Of a stretch of DNA of 30,135 nucleotides, positions 23,801 to 30,026 are shown in pieces. The stretch covers positions 1-30,135 of IMG/VR virus record IMGVR_UViG_3300020183_003550; one strand, 5' to 3'. This DNA comes from a virus. Every line of letters starts with the position of its first letter. Position 1 is the stretch's first letter. Position numbers and translations under genes: made by a program. Below the pieces are notes generated by a model. It did not search any database, was not told the DNA's origin, and saw nothing but the letters and a program-made list of their open reading frames with translations.

Positions 23801-24148
23801 ATGAAACGAACATTAACACGCAGAAGAGAAAACTCAGTCTCTAACAAAGTACTTCTTTGTTTGAGAGAGCATTCAGGAGGTCTTACTCAGGCCGATCTTG
23901 TAAAGTCGCTAGGAGTTAATTATGAAAAAAGCAGACAAGATTCTGCTACTATTCGAACTGCTATTCGACAATTACGGGCGGAAGGCCATATGATTATCGA
24001 TCATCCAATCACTAATCCACTCACCGGTACTACACTAATTAAGAAATACCAACTGGTTAAAAATTCTAAAAAGTTTTATGACTGGTTTGTTAAAAATGCT
24101 GTAGAAACTGGCTTTAGGGTCCGTAAAGGTAGGCCAACAGATAAGTAG
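23801..24148 (+). CDS. Winged-helix DNA-binding protein
   Basis: 115 residues, basic. The N-terminal half reads VSNKVLLCLREHSGGLTQADLVKS then IRTAIRQLRAEGHMI, the helix-turn-helix and wing of a small winged-helix domain (about 13-70). The beta wing is IIDHPITNPLTGTTLIKKY. A transcription regulator or replication initiator domain is likely. It is the gene just before the sigma factor and is followed by a terminator. Confidence 0.75.
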   Translation: MKRTLTRRRENSVSNKVLLCLREHSGGLTQADLVKSLGVNYEKSRQDSATIRTAIRQLRAEGHMIIDHPITNPLTGTTLIKKYQLVKNSKKFYDWFVKNAVETGFRVRKGRPTDK

Positions 24149-24183
24149 GTTTGTGGTTAAACTTACCTGCAAAGAGAGGTTAA

Positions 24184-24226
24184 AAGCATTGGGGGGACTT
24201 ATAATATTCTCCCCTTTGCTTTTTTA
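24184..24226 (+). terminator. Rho-independent terminator after winged-helix gene
   Basis: A long hairpin: AAAAGCA-TT-GGGG on the left and CCCC-TTTGCTTTT on the right, with the T-run in GCTTTTTTA. It separates the winged-helix gene from the sigma-factor unit. Confidence 0.78.
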
Positions 24227-24277
24227 CTATGTCTATAGATACGGTAAATATAAGTCGGGTAAAAAAATCCGAAAGTA

Positions 24278-24323
24278 AAGTAAAGCTTCCCAAGGGTTGA
24301 GCAGATAAAGGTTAACTTAAAAA
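24278..24323 (+). promoter_or_regulatory. Class II element, copy 3, before the sigma-factor gene
   Basis: AAGTAAAG at 24278-24285, 11 bases (CTTCCCAAGGG), TTGAGCAGATAA at 24297-24308, then AGGTTAACTTAAAAA. The last bases of the motif vary (AAAG for AATAG). If the phage sigma factor reads this element, its gene is autoregulated. Confidence 0.72.
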
Positions 24324-24335
24324 TAACCAAATAAT

Positions 24336-25217
24336 ATGAAACAGTTTAAAGTAGGGGAGAGAGTAACTGCTTTTCGAAGCAGGACCAGTAACATTTATTT
24401 CACCGAGGTTGCGGCATTGCCAATGCTGTCTCCGGCTAAGGAAGCTGAAGTAGCTTACAGAGCGCGGGAAGGGGATAAAGAAGCTATAGACCTATTAGTT
24501 AAATCTAATTTAAGGTTTGTTATATCGGTAGCTAAGATGTACGATAATGCTGGGGGGAGGCTCTTAGAGGACTTAATTGCTGTTGGCAATAACGGGTTGA
24601 TAGAAGCAGCTCATAAATTTGACCCGTCAAGAGGCTTTAAGTTTATATCTTTTGCTGTTTGGTATATCAGAAAAGAGATGTTAAAGTATTTGAATAGCCA
24701 TGGGCATATTGCAAAAATACCCGTCACCCATAAACGTATTCAGAGAAAAGCTAGGGAAATATCAGGAGCTATCTTTACGGAAGAAGGTCGAGAGCCTACC
24801 GATCAAGAGATCTTAGAGCGTCTTAGGAAGACCTTAAAGAATTTAGGAGGATTGCAGATGGGGGTTATGAAAGCAGCAATGAGTGTCGGGGAGCATTATG
24901 GTAGTTTAGATGCACCTGCTACTGAAGATGGCGACCTAACTTTTGCAGATCTATTAGCTAATCCTGATTCTGATAATGATTCCGAACACCAAGAAGAAAT
25001 GAATTTGTCGTTGCAAAAGTTGTTAAGCTGTTTAACTCCGCTTGAGAGAGTAGTTATAGAAAAACGATACCTCTCAGGATCATCTGAGTACCCTGAATAC
25101 TCTTCTATTGCCTTAGCTATAGGCTCGGATGTTAAATCTGTTCAAGCTACTGCTGGTAGGGCTTTTAGAAAATTACAACGTTATTCGACCTGTGTAAGTA
25201 ACCCATTTAAATCATAA
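24336..25217 (+). CDS. Phage RNA polymerase sigma-70 family factor
   Basis: 293 residues. Sigma-70 parts: region 1.2 (YFTEVAALPMLSPAKEAEVA), region 2 (about 57-116: NLRFVISVAKMYDNAGGRLL, EDLIAVGNNGLIEAAHKFDP, SRGFKFISFAVWYIRKEM), region 3 (about 127-180), and region 4 (about 228-285: LTPLERVVIEKRYL... SVQATAGRAFRKLQR). Region 2 is close to group 1-2 sigmas, but region 4 is divergent, with an unusual SGSSEYPEYSSIALAIG turn, so its -35 preference should differ. No region 1.1. It would direct host polymerase to phage promoters; the class II elements around it are the natural candidates. Confidence 0.93.
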   Translation: MKQFKVGERVTAFRSRTSNIYFTEVAALPMLSPAKEAEVAYRAREGDKEAIDLLVKSNLRFVISVAKMYDNAGGRLLEDLIAVGNNGLIEAAHKFDPSRGFKFISFAVWYIRKEMLKYLNSHGHIAKIPVTHKRIQRKAREISGAIFTEEGREPTDQEILERLRKTLKNLGGLQMGVMKAAMSVGEHYGSLDAPATEDGDLTFADLLANPDSDNDSEHQEEMNLSLQKLLSCLTPLERVVIEKRYLSGSSEYPEYSSIALAIGSDVKSVQATAGRAFRKLQRYSTCVSNPFKS

Positions 25218-25221
25218 AGAG

Positions 25222-25461
25222 ATGTTAAATTTGTACGATAAACTACGCTCAGACCTTCGAGACAAGCTTCAATCTAATCTCATAAGTTATCCTATCACCG
25301 GAGAAAATCTAGTGGAGAAACTAAAGAAAGAAGATAATTTCTTGCAGTTAAGTTTAGCCGATATGTTTAATCTACTGCACCTTACAGAAAGTCAGATAGA
25401 GTATAAGAAAATACTGCTGGAGTTACGAGAGGTATTTACGACATTTTATACCGAAGAGTAA
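25222..25461 (+). CDS. Small helical protein, paralogue of 28675-28929
   Basis: 79 residues. The pattern NLYDKLRSDLRDKLQ, then YPITGENLVEKLKKEDNFLQ and LSLADMFNLL aligns with the 28675 protein (LYDRLKPETKNILEQ, YPYTYKEMLEELRNKRSLLD). It begins 4 bases after the sigma stop, so it is co-transcribed with it, and may be a sigma partner. Its stop overlaps the next class II element. Confidence 0.68.
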   Translation: MLNLYDKLRSDLRDKLQSNLISYPITGENLVEKLKKEDNFLQLSLADMFNLLHLTESQIEYKKILLELREVFTTFYTEE

Positions 25462-25507
25462 GTAAAGTTCTTCAAAGGTTGAGCAGATAATAGTTAAACT
25501 AAAAAAA
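25460..25507 (+). promoter_or_regulatory. Class II element, copy 4
   Basis: AAGTAAAG at 25460-25467 begins inside the previous stop codon; 11 bases; TTGAGCAGATAAT at 25479-25491; then AGTTAAACTAAAAAAA. The ATG is at 25513. Confidence 0.77.
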
Positions 25508-25512
25508 CTATT

Positions 25513-25797
25513 ATGGAGACATCACAATGGACCAGAGAAGAGTTAATGACTTTTCTTAAACAGTACATTAAGTCCGGAGTACGAACTACGGAAGAATTTT
25601 CTAGTAACAGTCAGGGAGGTGTATGGGTGAGTGGTGAGGATATGTCAGAGTACCAAGGTGCTGTTATTTACGATTACTATGCCGAGGGTTCGTTATACGA
25701 ACTTGGAGTATTGGTTGAATTTGAGAGCATACTCCAACAACACGGCTGGTACTCCGAGTGGTACGATGCAGGAACTGTAATGATTCAACCTGAATAA
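25513..25797 (+). CDS. Acidic hypothetical protein
   Basis: 94 residues, with METSQWTREELMTFLKQYIK at the start, then STEEFSSNSQGGVWVSGEDM-like acidic loops and a W/Y-rich end (GWYSEWYDAGTVMIQPE). It is expressed from a class II element. Small, soluble and acidic, as expected of an early modulator, but unknown. Confidence 0.65.
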   Translation: METSQWTREELMTFLKQYIKSGVRTTEEFSSNSQGGVWVSGEDMSEYQGAVIYDYYAEGSLYELGVLVEFESILQQHGWYSEWYDAGTVMIQPE

Positions 25798-25800
25798 CCT

Positions 25801-25968
25801 ATGAAAGAAGTTCTACGAGATTTACGAGCAGAGATACTTAGCCTGAAAGTTAAGCTGGGTGATAATGGTACCTACGGGTTTATAGATAAGGAGCATTTAG
25901 TAAATGCTAAAATAGAGGCTTTAGAGTGGGCATACAACCTCATTCAAAAGAAAGGAATGACTTTATGA
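25801..25968 (+). CDS. Small helical protein
   Basis: 55 residues: MKEVLRDLRAEILSLKVKLG, DNGTYGFIDKEHLVNAKIEA then LEWAYNLIQKKGMTL. Helix-loop-helix, coiled-coil-like. The ATGA overlap at its stop couples it to the next gene. No Shine-Dalgarno. Confidence 0.6.
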   Translation: MKEVLRDLRAEILSLKVKLGDNGTYGFIDKEHLVNAKIEALEWAYNLIQKKGMTL

Positions 25969-26195
25969 AAGATATAACCTTTATTAGTTTTGATATAAAA
26001 GAGGCTTTAAAACCTCATGTATATGTACTTAAGGTGGGTGGGAGGTATGTAAAGTATACTGAATTTATAACCACAACAGGTACGGTATTTGAAGTACTAA
26101 TACAGGATATGGAAGGGGTGCCTATTGGTGGGGAGGAGTATGAAGTATTAAAAGGAGTACTTAGAGAGTTTGTAGAGGGTGAACTATTAACCTAA
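25965..26195 (+). CDS. Small hypothetical protein
   Basis: 76 residues from the ATG at 25965, which overlaps the preceding stop. Beta-rich N-terminal half (ITFISFDIKEALKPHVYVLK then VGGRYVKYTEF) and acidic C-terminal half. No family recognised. It ends the operon begun at 25513. Confidence 0.6.
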   Translation: MKDITFISFDIKEALKPHVYVLKVGGRYVKYTEFITTTGTVFEVLIQDMEGVPIGGEEYEVLKGVLREFVEGELLT

Positions 26196-26248
26196 AATTT
26201 TTATTAACCCTAGCCTATTTATAGTAAACGTTAAATCAATTGAATAAT

Positions 26249-26431
26249 ATGAAAGATAATTTCGACTTAAAAAAATACTTAACTGAAAACAAACTAACTC
26301 CGTTAAGTAAGCATTCAAAAGAACATCCTGACTTTATTAGTTATAAAGGTGCTAAGTACCGTAGGGTTGGACTTGTAAATGAAAATAGTGAAGCTCCTAC
26401 TTCGGATTCCGTTCTCTTAGATGAAAGGTAA
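26249..26431 (+). CDS. Tag-module protein 1 (FDLKKYLTENKLT and YKGAKYRR)
   Basis: 60 residues. It begins MKDNFDLKKYLTENKLT, a leader I recall in the N-termini of some marine-phage proteins, then carries FISYKGAKYRRV at about 30-41, the same peptide module that opens the next two genes. After the module only a short acidic tail remains (NENSEAPTSDSVLLDER). It may be a tag-only protein. A CCCTAGCCTAT sequence at 26210-26220 precedes it. Confidence 0.65.
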   Translation: MKDNFDLKKYLTENKLTPLSKHSKEHPDFISYKGAKYRRVGLVNENSEAPTSDSVLLDER

Positions 26432-26461
26432 TACCAAATCATTTTTAATTACCCCTAGCCT

Positions 26462-26848
26462 ATGTCCTCAAATCAACCTAAATACATTACCTATAAAGGT
26501 GCTAAGTATCAAAGAATACCTACTCTAAATGAAAATACATTAGGGTTATCGGATGATATGTTGATACAGTTACGTAAATCTAATGGTATTCCTGAACTTA
26601 TGTTAGATAAACAAAGTTGGGAATCTTTATATGACAAATATGGTGACGAATTATTAAAAGGGGACCCGAGAACCGTTAGTTATGAAGATTTTAACCAAGA
26701 AATTGAAAACACCGGAAAAAGAAAGATAGAACAGTATCGTTCCATGTATGAAAAAATGAAATCTGTATCACATAAAAGTAGAAATATAAAAAGTAGAGAT
26801 TTTCAAACAACGTTTAATCGTTATAAAGATGACCTCAAATCAACCTAA
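26462..26848 (+). CDS. Tag-module protein 2 with unrelated helical C-terminus
   Basis: 128 residues. N-terminal module SNQPKYITYKGAKYQRIPTL-NE (about 3-24), followed by an unrelated helical, charged C-terminus (SWESLYDKYGDELLKGDPRT, then KRKIEQYRSMYEKMKSV). The ATG lies within a CCCTAGCCTAT repeat (26453-26463). It overlaps the next gene by 20 bases. The function is unknown; the module may be a targeting peptide. Confidence 0.68.
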   Translation: MSSNQPKYITYKGAKYQRIPTLNENTLGLSDDMLIQLRKSNGIPELMLDKQSWESLYDKYGDELLKGDPRTVSYEDFNQEIENTGKRKIEQYRSMYEKMKSVSHKSRNIKSRDFQTTFNRYKDDLKST

Positions 26849-27320
26849 ATACATTACCTACAGAGGTGCTAAGTACGAAAGAATACCTACACTAAATGAA
26901 ATAAAAGTAGATCCTACTCCCGGTCTCTTTTATACCTTATTTAAGGACCAAGATGACGATCATTTATTAACTTTTAAAGGTTACATAACTACACCGAATC
27001 GGAGCCGGACTGCATTAGAAGCATTTAAAAAATGGTTCGACGAGTCAGGTGAAAAAAATAGAGAGAGAATTTTCAATATAGACGCCCAGGATGGACGAGA
27101 CGCGGAAGATGCGGAGGATTTTCTTAGAAACTCAGGTATTGAACATGAAGAGAACCGAATGATAGAACTTAACGGTAAGACTCTTAAAGTTGATGTACTT
27201 CGTAACCCTGTAGAGATACCAACCTATTTTATCTTCTATGGCAAGCTATCGCAGGAAGATATTAATGACATAGTGTATATGGGTGTCTACGGTGTATTTG
27301 ACCTCATAGATGGACAGTAG
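26829..27320 (+). CDS. Tag-module protein 3 with unrelated C-terminus
   Basis: 163 residues. The first 24 are near-identical to the previous protein: SNQPKYITYRGAKYERIPTL-NE. The rest (residues 30-163) is different: a beta/alpha domain with FYTLFKDQDDDHLLTFKGYI and IPTYFIFYGKLSQEDINDIV. The nucleotide match in the first 70 bases (26829-26900 against 26462-26533) is high, so the module was copied recently. Function unknown. Confidence 0.7.
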   Translation: MTSNQPKYITYRGAKYERIPTLNEIKVDPTPGLFYTLFKDQDDDHLLTFKGYITTPNRSRTALEAFKKWFDESGEKNRERIFNIDAQDGRDAEDAEDFLRNSGIEHEENRMIELNGKTLKVDVLRNPVEIPTYFIFYGKLSQEDINDIVYMGVYGVFDLIDGQ

Positions 27321-27364
27321 TACTAAAACATTACATCAAGCTAACTGATTTAATTCTGTAATAA

Positions 27365-27412
27365 AAGTAAAGCTCTTCAAAGGTTGAGCAGATAATAGTT
27401 AAACTAAAAAAC
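27365..27412 (+). promoter_or_regulatory. Class II element, copy 5
   Basis: AAGTAAAG at 27365-27372, 11 bases, TTGAGCAGATAAT at 27384-27396, then AGTTAAACTAAAAA. It matches copy 4 nearly throughout and precedes the gene at 27417. Confidence 0.78.
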
Positions 27413-27416
27413 TATT

Positions 27417-27629
27417 ATGAGACAACCTAAACAAAAATCTCCGTACATAAGTACGGGGGGTATCAATCATGAAGAATTGGTACTTGGTAAGCATGTTGCT
27501 ACTCTTAAAGACATCAAAGCAGACCCTATACTCTATGCCGATCTGGTGTTAGACCTGCTGGCTTATTGGCAGCTAGGTACTAAAGAGACTCAGACTATGA
27601 GATACTTTAAGGACTTTTTTAATAAATAA
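27417..27629 (+). CDS. Small protein, paralogue of 29755-30021
   Basis: 70 residues. The core HVATLKDIKADPILYADLVL then DLLAYWQLGTKET aligns with APTLEDIKNDPEFYAELVND-LMYHWIYGTRET of the 29755 protein. Only this core of some 35 residues is shared; the ends differ. Both are first or second genes behind class II elements. Unknown function. Confidence 0.68.
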   Translation: MRQPKQKSPYISTGGINHEELVLGKHVATLKDIKADPILYADLVLDLLAYWQLGTKETQTMRYFKDFFNK

Positions 27630-27633
27630 AAGT

Positions 27634-27786
27634 ATGAAAAACACATCCAACCCCCCTTATCGTTTATTAAAGCAAATTATGTCTTTAAGTTTAACGAAGT
27701 ACGAAAAATTTCAACGATTGCAAAATTTAGGATATTACCTGGATTGCTATTTACATATGGGGCAACTAAGAAGTAAAAAGGTATGA
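27634..27786 (+). CDS. Small basic protein
   Basis: 50 residues, basic: MKNTSNPPYRLLKQIMSLSL then TKYEKFQRLQNLGYYLDCYL. Ends RSKKV. The stop overlaps the start of the next ORF (ATGA). Unknown. Confidence 0.55.
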   Translation: MKNTSNPPYRLLKQIMSLSLTKYEKFQRLQNLGYYLDCYLHMGQLRSKKV

Positions 27787-28049
27787 AACCAAAAGAAGAC
27801 TTTATTACCCATATTGAAAATCTCATTGACGAGAAAATGGAGCGTATCATCGGTAAACCTGATTATAGCTCGGGTTATAGCCCCTTTCTAGATAGATTTA
27901 TGGTGAGCTATTAAGATGGTGACCCTGAAAGTTCTAGTGAAATAGCAAATCAAGTAGTCGAGTTTGTGAATAATAGTCTAGAAAGAAATATAGTTCAAAT
28001 AGGAAACTATACCAGGGCCCAATTTTGGTTAACCCACAATATAAAGTAA
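27783..28049 (+). pseudogene. ORF split by an in-frame TAA (27912-27914)
   Basis: From the ATG at 27783 the frame codes 43 residues (MKPKEDFITHIENLIDEKME...DRFMVSY), stops at TAA 27912-27914, then stays open in the same frame for 44 more codons (DGDPESSSEIANQVVEFVNN...AQFWLTHNIK) to TAA 28047-28049. No start codon follows the first stop closely. The two halves would form one 88-residue soluble protein. A nonsense mutation, a sequencing error, or readthrough/recoding are all possible. TAA is used as a stop elsewhere, so codon reassignment is unlikely. Confidence 0.55.
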
Positions 28050-28058
28050 AATAGCAAC

Positions 28059-28211
28059 ATGCAAAAACAAAATAAAAACACAATCAATTCATTCAGCACA
28101 ACATTCGTTTCAGTGTTAGGACAACTCATTATAGGGTTGCTCTTAATGACGATTATTTTTGCGGTGGCAGTTCTTGTAAATCCTGATATTGTAAAGCCAT
28201 GGGTAGAGTAG
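28059..28211 (+). CDS. Small single-TM protein
   Basis: 50 residues. Polar N-terminus (MQKQNKNTINSFSTT), one long TM segment (FVSVLGQLIIGLLLMTIIFA and on), and a short tail (NPDIVKPWVE). A holin- or inhibitor-like small membrane peptide by shape. Unknown. Confidence 0.58.
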   Translation: MQKQNKNTINSFSTTFVSVLGQLIIGLLLMTIIFAVAVLVNPDIVKPWVE

Positions 28212-28243
28212 GGGAATAATAGTTTGAAGTTAATTGGTATATT

Positions 28244-28291
28244 AAGTAAAGCTCTTCAAAGGTTGAGCAGATAATAGTTAAACTAAAAAAT
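28244..28291 (+). promoter_or_regulatory. Class II element, copy 6
   Basis: AAGTAAAG at 28244-28251, 11 bases, TTGAGCAGATAAT at 28263-28275, then AGTTAAACTAAAAAA. It precedes the gene at 28302. Confidence 0.78.
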
Positions 28292-28301
28292 CTTTAATCC
28301 A

Positions 28302-28478
28302 ATGACACCTACCCTAACCTCGCGTCAATTCATTAAGTGGCGACTATCTATCCGCCAGGAACTTAAAAGTGCAACTCTTCCTTCCTACGGAGAAGTTATC
28401 AGAGAGTATACTGTTAATTGGAAGCTTTATAAAGACTACCTAGTAGTTAAGGATAATCAACAAGCTATTAAAATTTAA
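28302..28478 (+). CDS. Small basic protein
   Basis: 58 residues: MTPTLTSRQFIKWRLSIRQE then LKSATLPSYGEVIREYTVNW and KLYKDYLVV. Basic and helical with aromatic residues. First gene of a class II unit of about five small genes (28302-29475). Unknown. Confidence 0.6.
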   Translation: MTPTLTSRQFIKWRLSIRQELKSATLPSYGEVIREYTVNWKLYKDYLVVKDNQQAIKI

Positions 28479-28489
28479 TAACAGCTACT

Positions 28490-28660
28490 ATGTCAGAATT
28501 AAAACTACAGGAGGCTATAACTTTGTTCGGAGCAGAACTAGTTAACCAAGTTATTGAAATAGTTGACATGTCCGATGCCGATAGTGCGTATAGCCTCTAC
28601 GAGGATCTTGGACATTTTGAACATGCTGAATGTATAAGCTTACTTTACTTTGAAGACTAA
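28490..28660 (+). CDS. Small acidic protein
   Basis: 56 residues, very acidic: MSELKLQEAITLFGAELVNQ, VIEIVDMSDADSAYSLYEDL then GHFEHAECISLLYFED. Two amphipathic helices. Unknown. Confidence 0.58.
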   Translation: MSELKLQEAITLFGAELVNQVIEIVDMSDADSAYSLYEDLGHFEHAECISLLYFED

Positions 28661-28674
28661 ATTTTAAAAACCTT

Positions 28675-28929
28675 ATGAAATACCAACACCTTTATGATCG
28701 TCTCAAGCCTGAGACTAAAAACATCCTTGAACAGGAGGCAGCAGTTTACCCCTATACCTATAAAGAAATGTTAGAGGAGTTGAGAAATAAACGTTCTCTT
28801 CTAGACTTATCCTATAATACTGTTCGACTCTTTGCAGGTATATCGGCATTACATCCTATCATGGGGACTCCAAACTTTACGGAAGCTTTTTTGTTTCAAA
28901 ACTGGATTAAACTCTTTGAAGAAAACTAA
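28675..28929 (+). CDS. Small helical protein, paralogue of 25222-25461
   Basis: 84 residues. The first 55 align with the 25222 protein: QHLYDRLKPETKNILEQEAA, VYPYTYKEMLEELRNKRSLL. The C-terminal tail (GTPNFTEAFLFQNWIKLFEEN) is different. One copy lies directly behind the sigma gene, this one in a different class II unit. Unknown function, probably binding to a shared partner. Confidence 0.68.
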   Translation: MKYQHLYDRLKPETKNILEQEAAVYPYTYKEMLEELRNKRSLLDLSYNTVRLFAGISALHPIMGTPNFTEAFLFQNWIKLFEEN

Positions 28930-28930
28930 T

Positions 28931-29149
28931 ATGATAGTACCTAAATCAGAACGCCGAGTAAATCTCGAAATAGACCTAACAGGTCCTCAAGGTAATGCCT
29001 TTTACCTGCTCGGTACTGCCCGCACCCTAGCTCGTCAAATAAGCAAAGATCCTAACCCTATTATTGATCAAATGATGGCAGGAGATTATGAGAATCTAGT
29101 TGAGGTATTTGATCGAGAATTTGGCGACTTTGTTACGTTAATAAGGTAA
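28931..29149 (+). CDS. Conserved small phage protein
   Basis: 72 residues from the ATG at 28931. The motif VNLEIDLTGPQGNAFYLLGT at about 10-29 resembles a common small protein of large phages, in which D-x-S-G-P-x-G-N-A-F-x-L is conserved. Function unknown. It begins 1 base after the preceding stop. Confidence 0.66.
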   Translation: MIVPKSERRVNLEIDLTGPQGNAFYLLGTARTLARQISKDPNPIIDQMMAGDYENLVEVFDREFGDFVTLIR

Positions 29150-29160
29150 AAAACACTGAA

Positions 29161-29475
29161 ATGAAAACATATAAACAATACCAACAAGTAGTTCTGGAAT
29201 GCGATGAAGGGTACGTCGATGTAGTATTTAAGGTTGAATATAGCCTTGAGAATGACGGAATCGGAACATATGAGTTCTGGGGGTCTCAAGAGTTTGACCA
29301 CGGTCGAACTTATTCCGTTATCGAGAATCTAACTTGGGATAGAGATAAGCATAGCCCCCAGGAGAACACGTCTATTGAAAAGTATCTAGAAGATATGTCT
29401 AATTATGCTCATCTGGATGAAGAGCTCTGTAAGAGATTGGATGAAGGTTTAATAGACATGGGTCCGGATGAGTAG
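29161..29475 (+). CDS. Acidic hypothetical protein
   Basis: 104 residues, beta-rich first half (EGYVDVVFKVEYSLENDGIG and TYEFWGSQEF) and helical acidic second half (HLDEELCKRLDEGLIDMGPD). Last gene of its unit; a class II element follows its stop. Unknown. Confidence 0.63.
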   Translation: MKTYKQYQQVVLECDEGYVDVVFKVEYSLENDGIGTYEFWGSQEFDHGRTYSVIENLTWDRDKHSPQENTSIEKYLEDMSNYAHLDEELCKRLDEGLIDMGPDE

Positions 29476-29488
29476 CTTCCGGTAATCA

Positions 29489-29536
29489 AAGTAAACTTTT
29501 AAAAAGGTTGAGCAGATAATAGTTAAACTAAAAAAA
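29489..29536 (+). promoter_or_regulatory. Class II element, copy 7
   Basis: AAGTAAAC at 29489-29496, 11 bases, TTGAGCAGATAAT at 29508-29520, then AGTTAAACTAAAAAAA. It precedes the gene at 29541. Confidence 0.76.
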
Positions 29537-29540
29537 AGTT

Positions 29541-29744
29541 ATGAAAAATTGGACAAAAGCACAGCTTGATAAAGAGTTAAAAGATCTCAGAGATGGAGTT
29601 AGAGATGCTGGTGATATAGATGCTTCGATGGTATTTGATATCGCTAATGGATGGTTGATGGATAATCCCGGGGTAGAGATCGCTATTGAGGAACACTACA
29701 ATGCTTCAGATGTACAAGGTTTCGTAGCAAACCGAATTATCTAA
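29541..29744 (+). CDS. Small acidic protein
   Basis: 67 residues. Helical N-terminus (KNWTKAQLDKELKDLRDGVR) and acidic middle (DAGDIDASMVFDIANGW). First gene behind copy 7. Unknown. Confidence 0.62.
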   Translation: MKNWTKAQLDKELKDLRDGVRDAGDIDASMVFDIANGWLMDNPGVEIAIEEHYNASDVQGFVANRII

Positions 29745-29754
29745 AATAAAAGTT

Positions 29755-30021
29755 ATGACAAAAGAAAACAATCCGTACATTGATGCTAATAGAATCGATC
29801 GTAGACAGCAAATCGAAGATGCGTATGCGCCAACGCTTGAAGACATCAAAAATGACCCTGAGTTCTATGCTGAATTAGTTAATGATTTAATGTATCATTG
29901 GATATATGGGACACGAGAAACTAGATTGATGTTTTTAGCTAAAGAATCTTTGTTGATTAGTCATGGAAGAGTAGATGATTTAATGTCATATTATGACGAC
30001 GTATACGAATTAAATAAATAA
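29755..30021 (+). CDS. Small protein, paralogue of 27417-27629
   Basis: 88 residues. The core YAPTLEDIKNDPEFYAELVN-DLMYHWIYGTRET matches the 27417 protein, followed by an extra C-terminal helix (ESLLISHGRVDDLMSYYDDVYE). Its leader AATAAAAGTTATGACAAAA recurs before the next gene, which suggests a local duplication of start regions. Unknown. Confidence 0.68.
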   Translation: MTKENNPYIDANRIDRRQQIEDAYAPTLEDIKNDPEFYAELVNDLMYHWIYGTRETRLMFLAKESLLISHGRVDDLMSYYDDVYELNK

Positions 30022-30026
30022 AAGTT

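Noticed and set aside
24229-24300. 23-residue ORF between terminator and sigma gene
   Set aside because: It runs through the class II element and ends inside TTGA, so it is probably chance.
20741-29536. Dispersed repeats as a CRISPR array
   Set aside because: The copies are kilobases apart with genes between them and each precedes a start codon; they are promoter-like.
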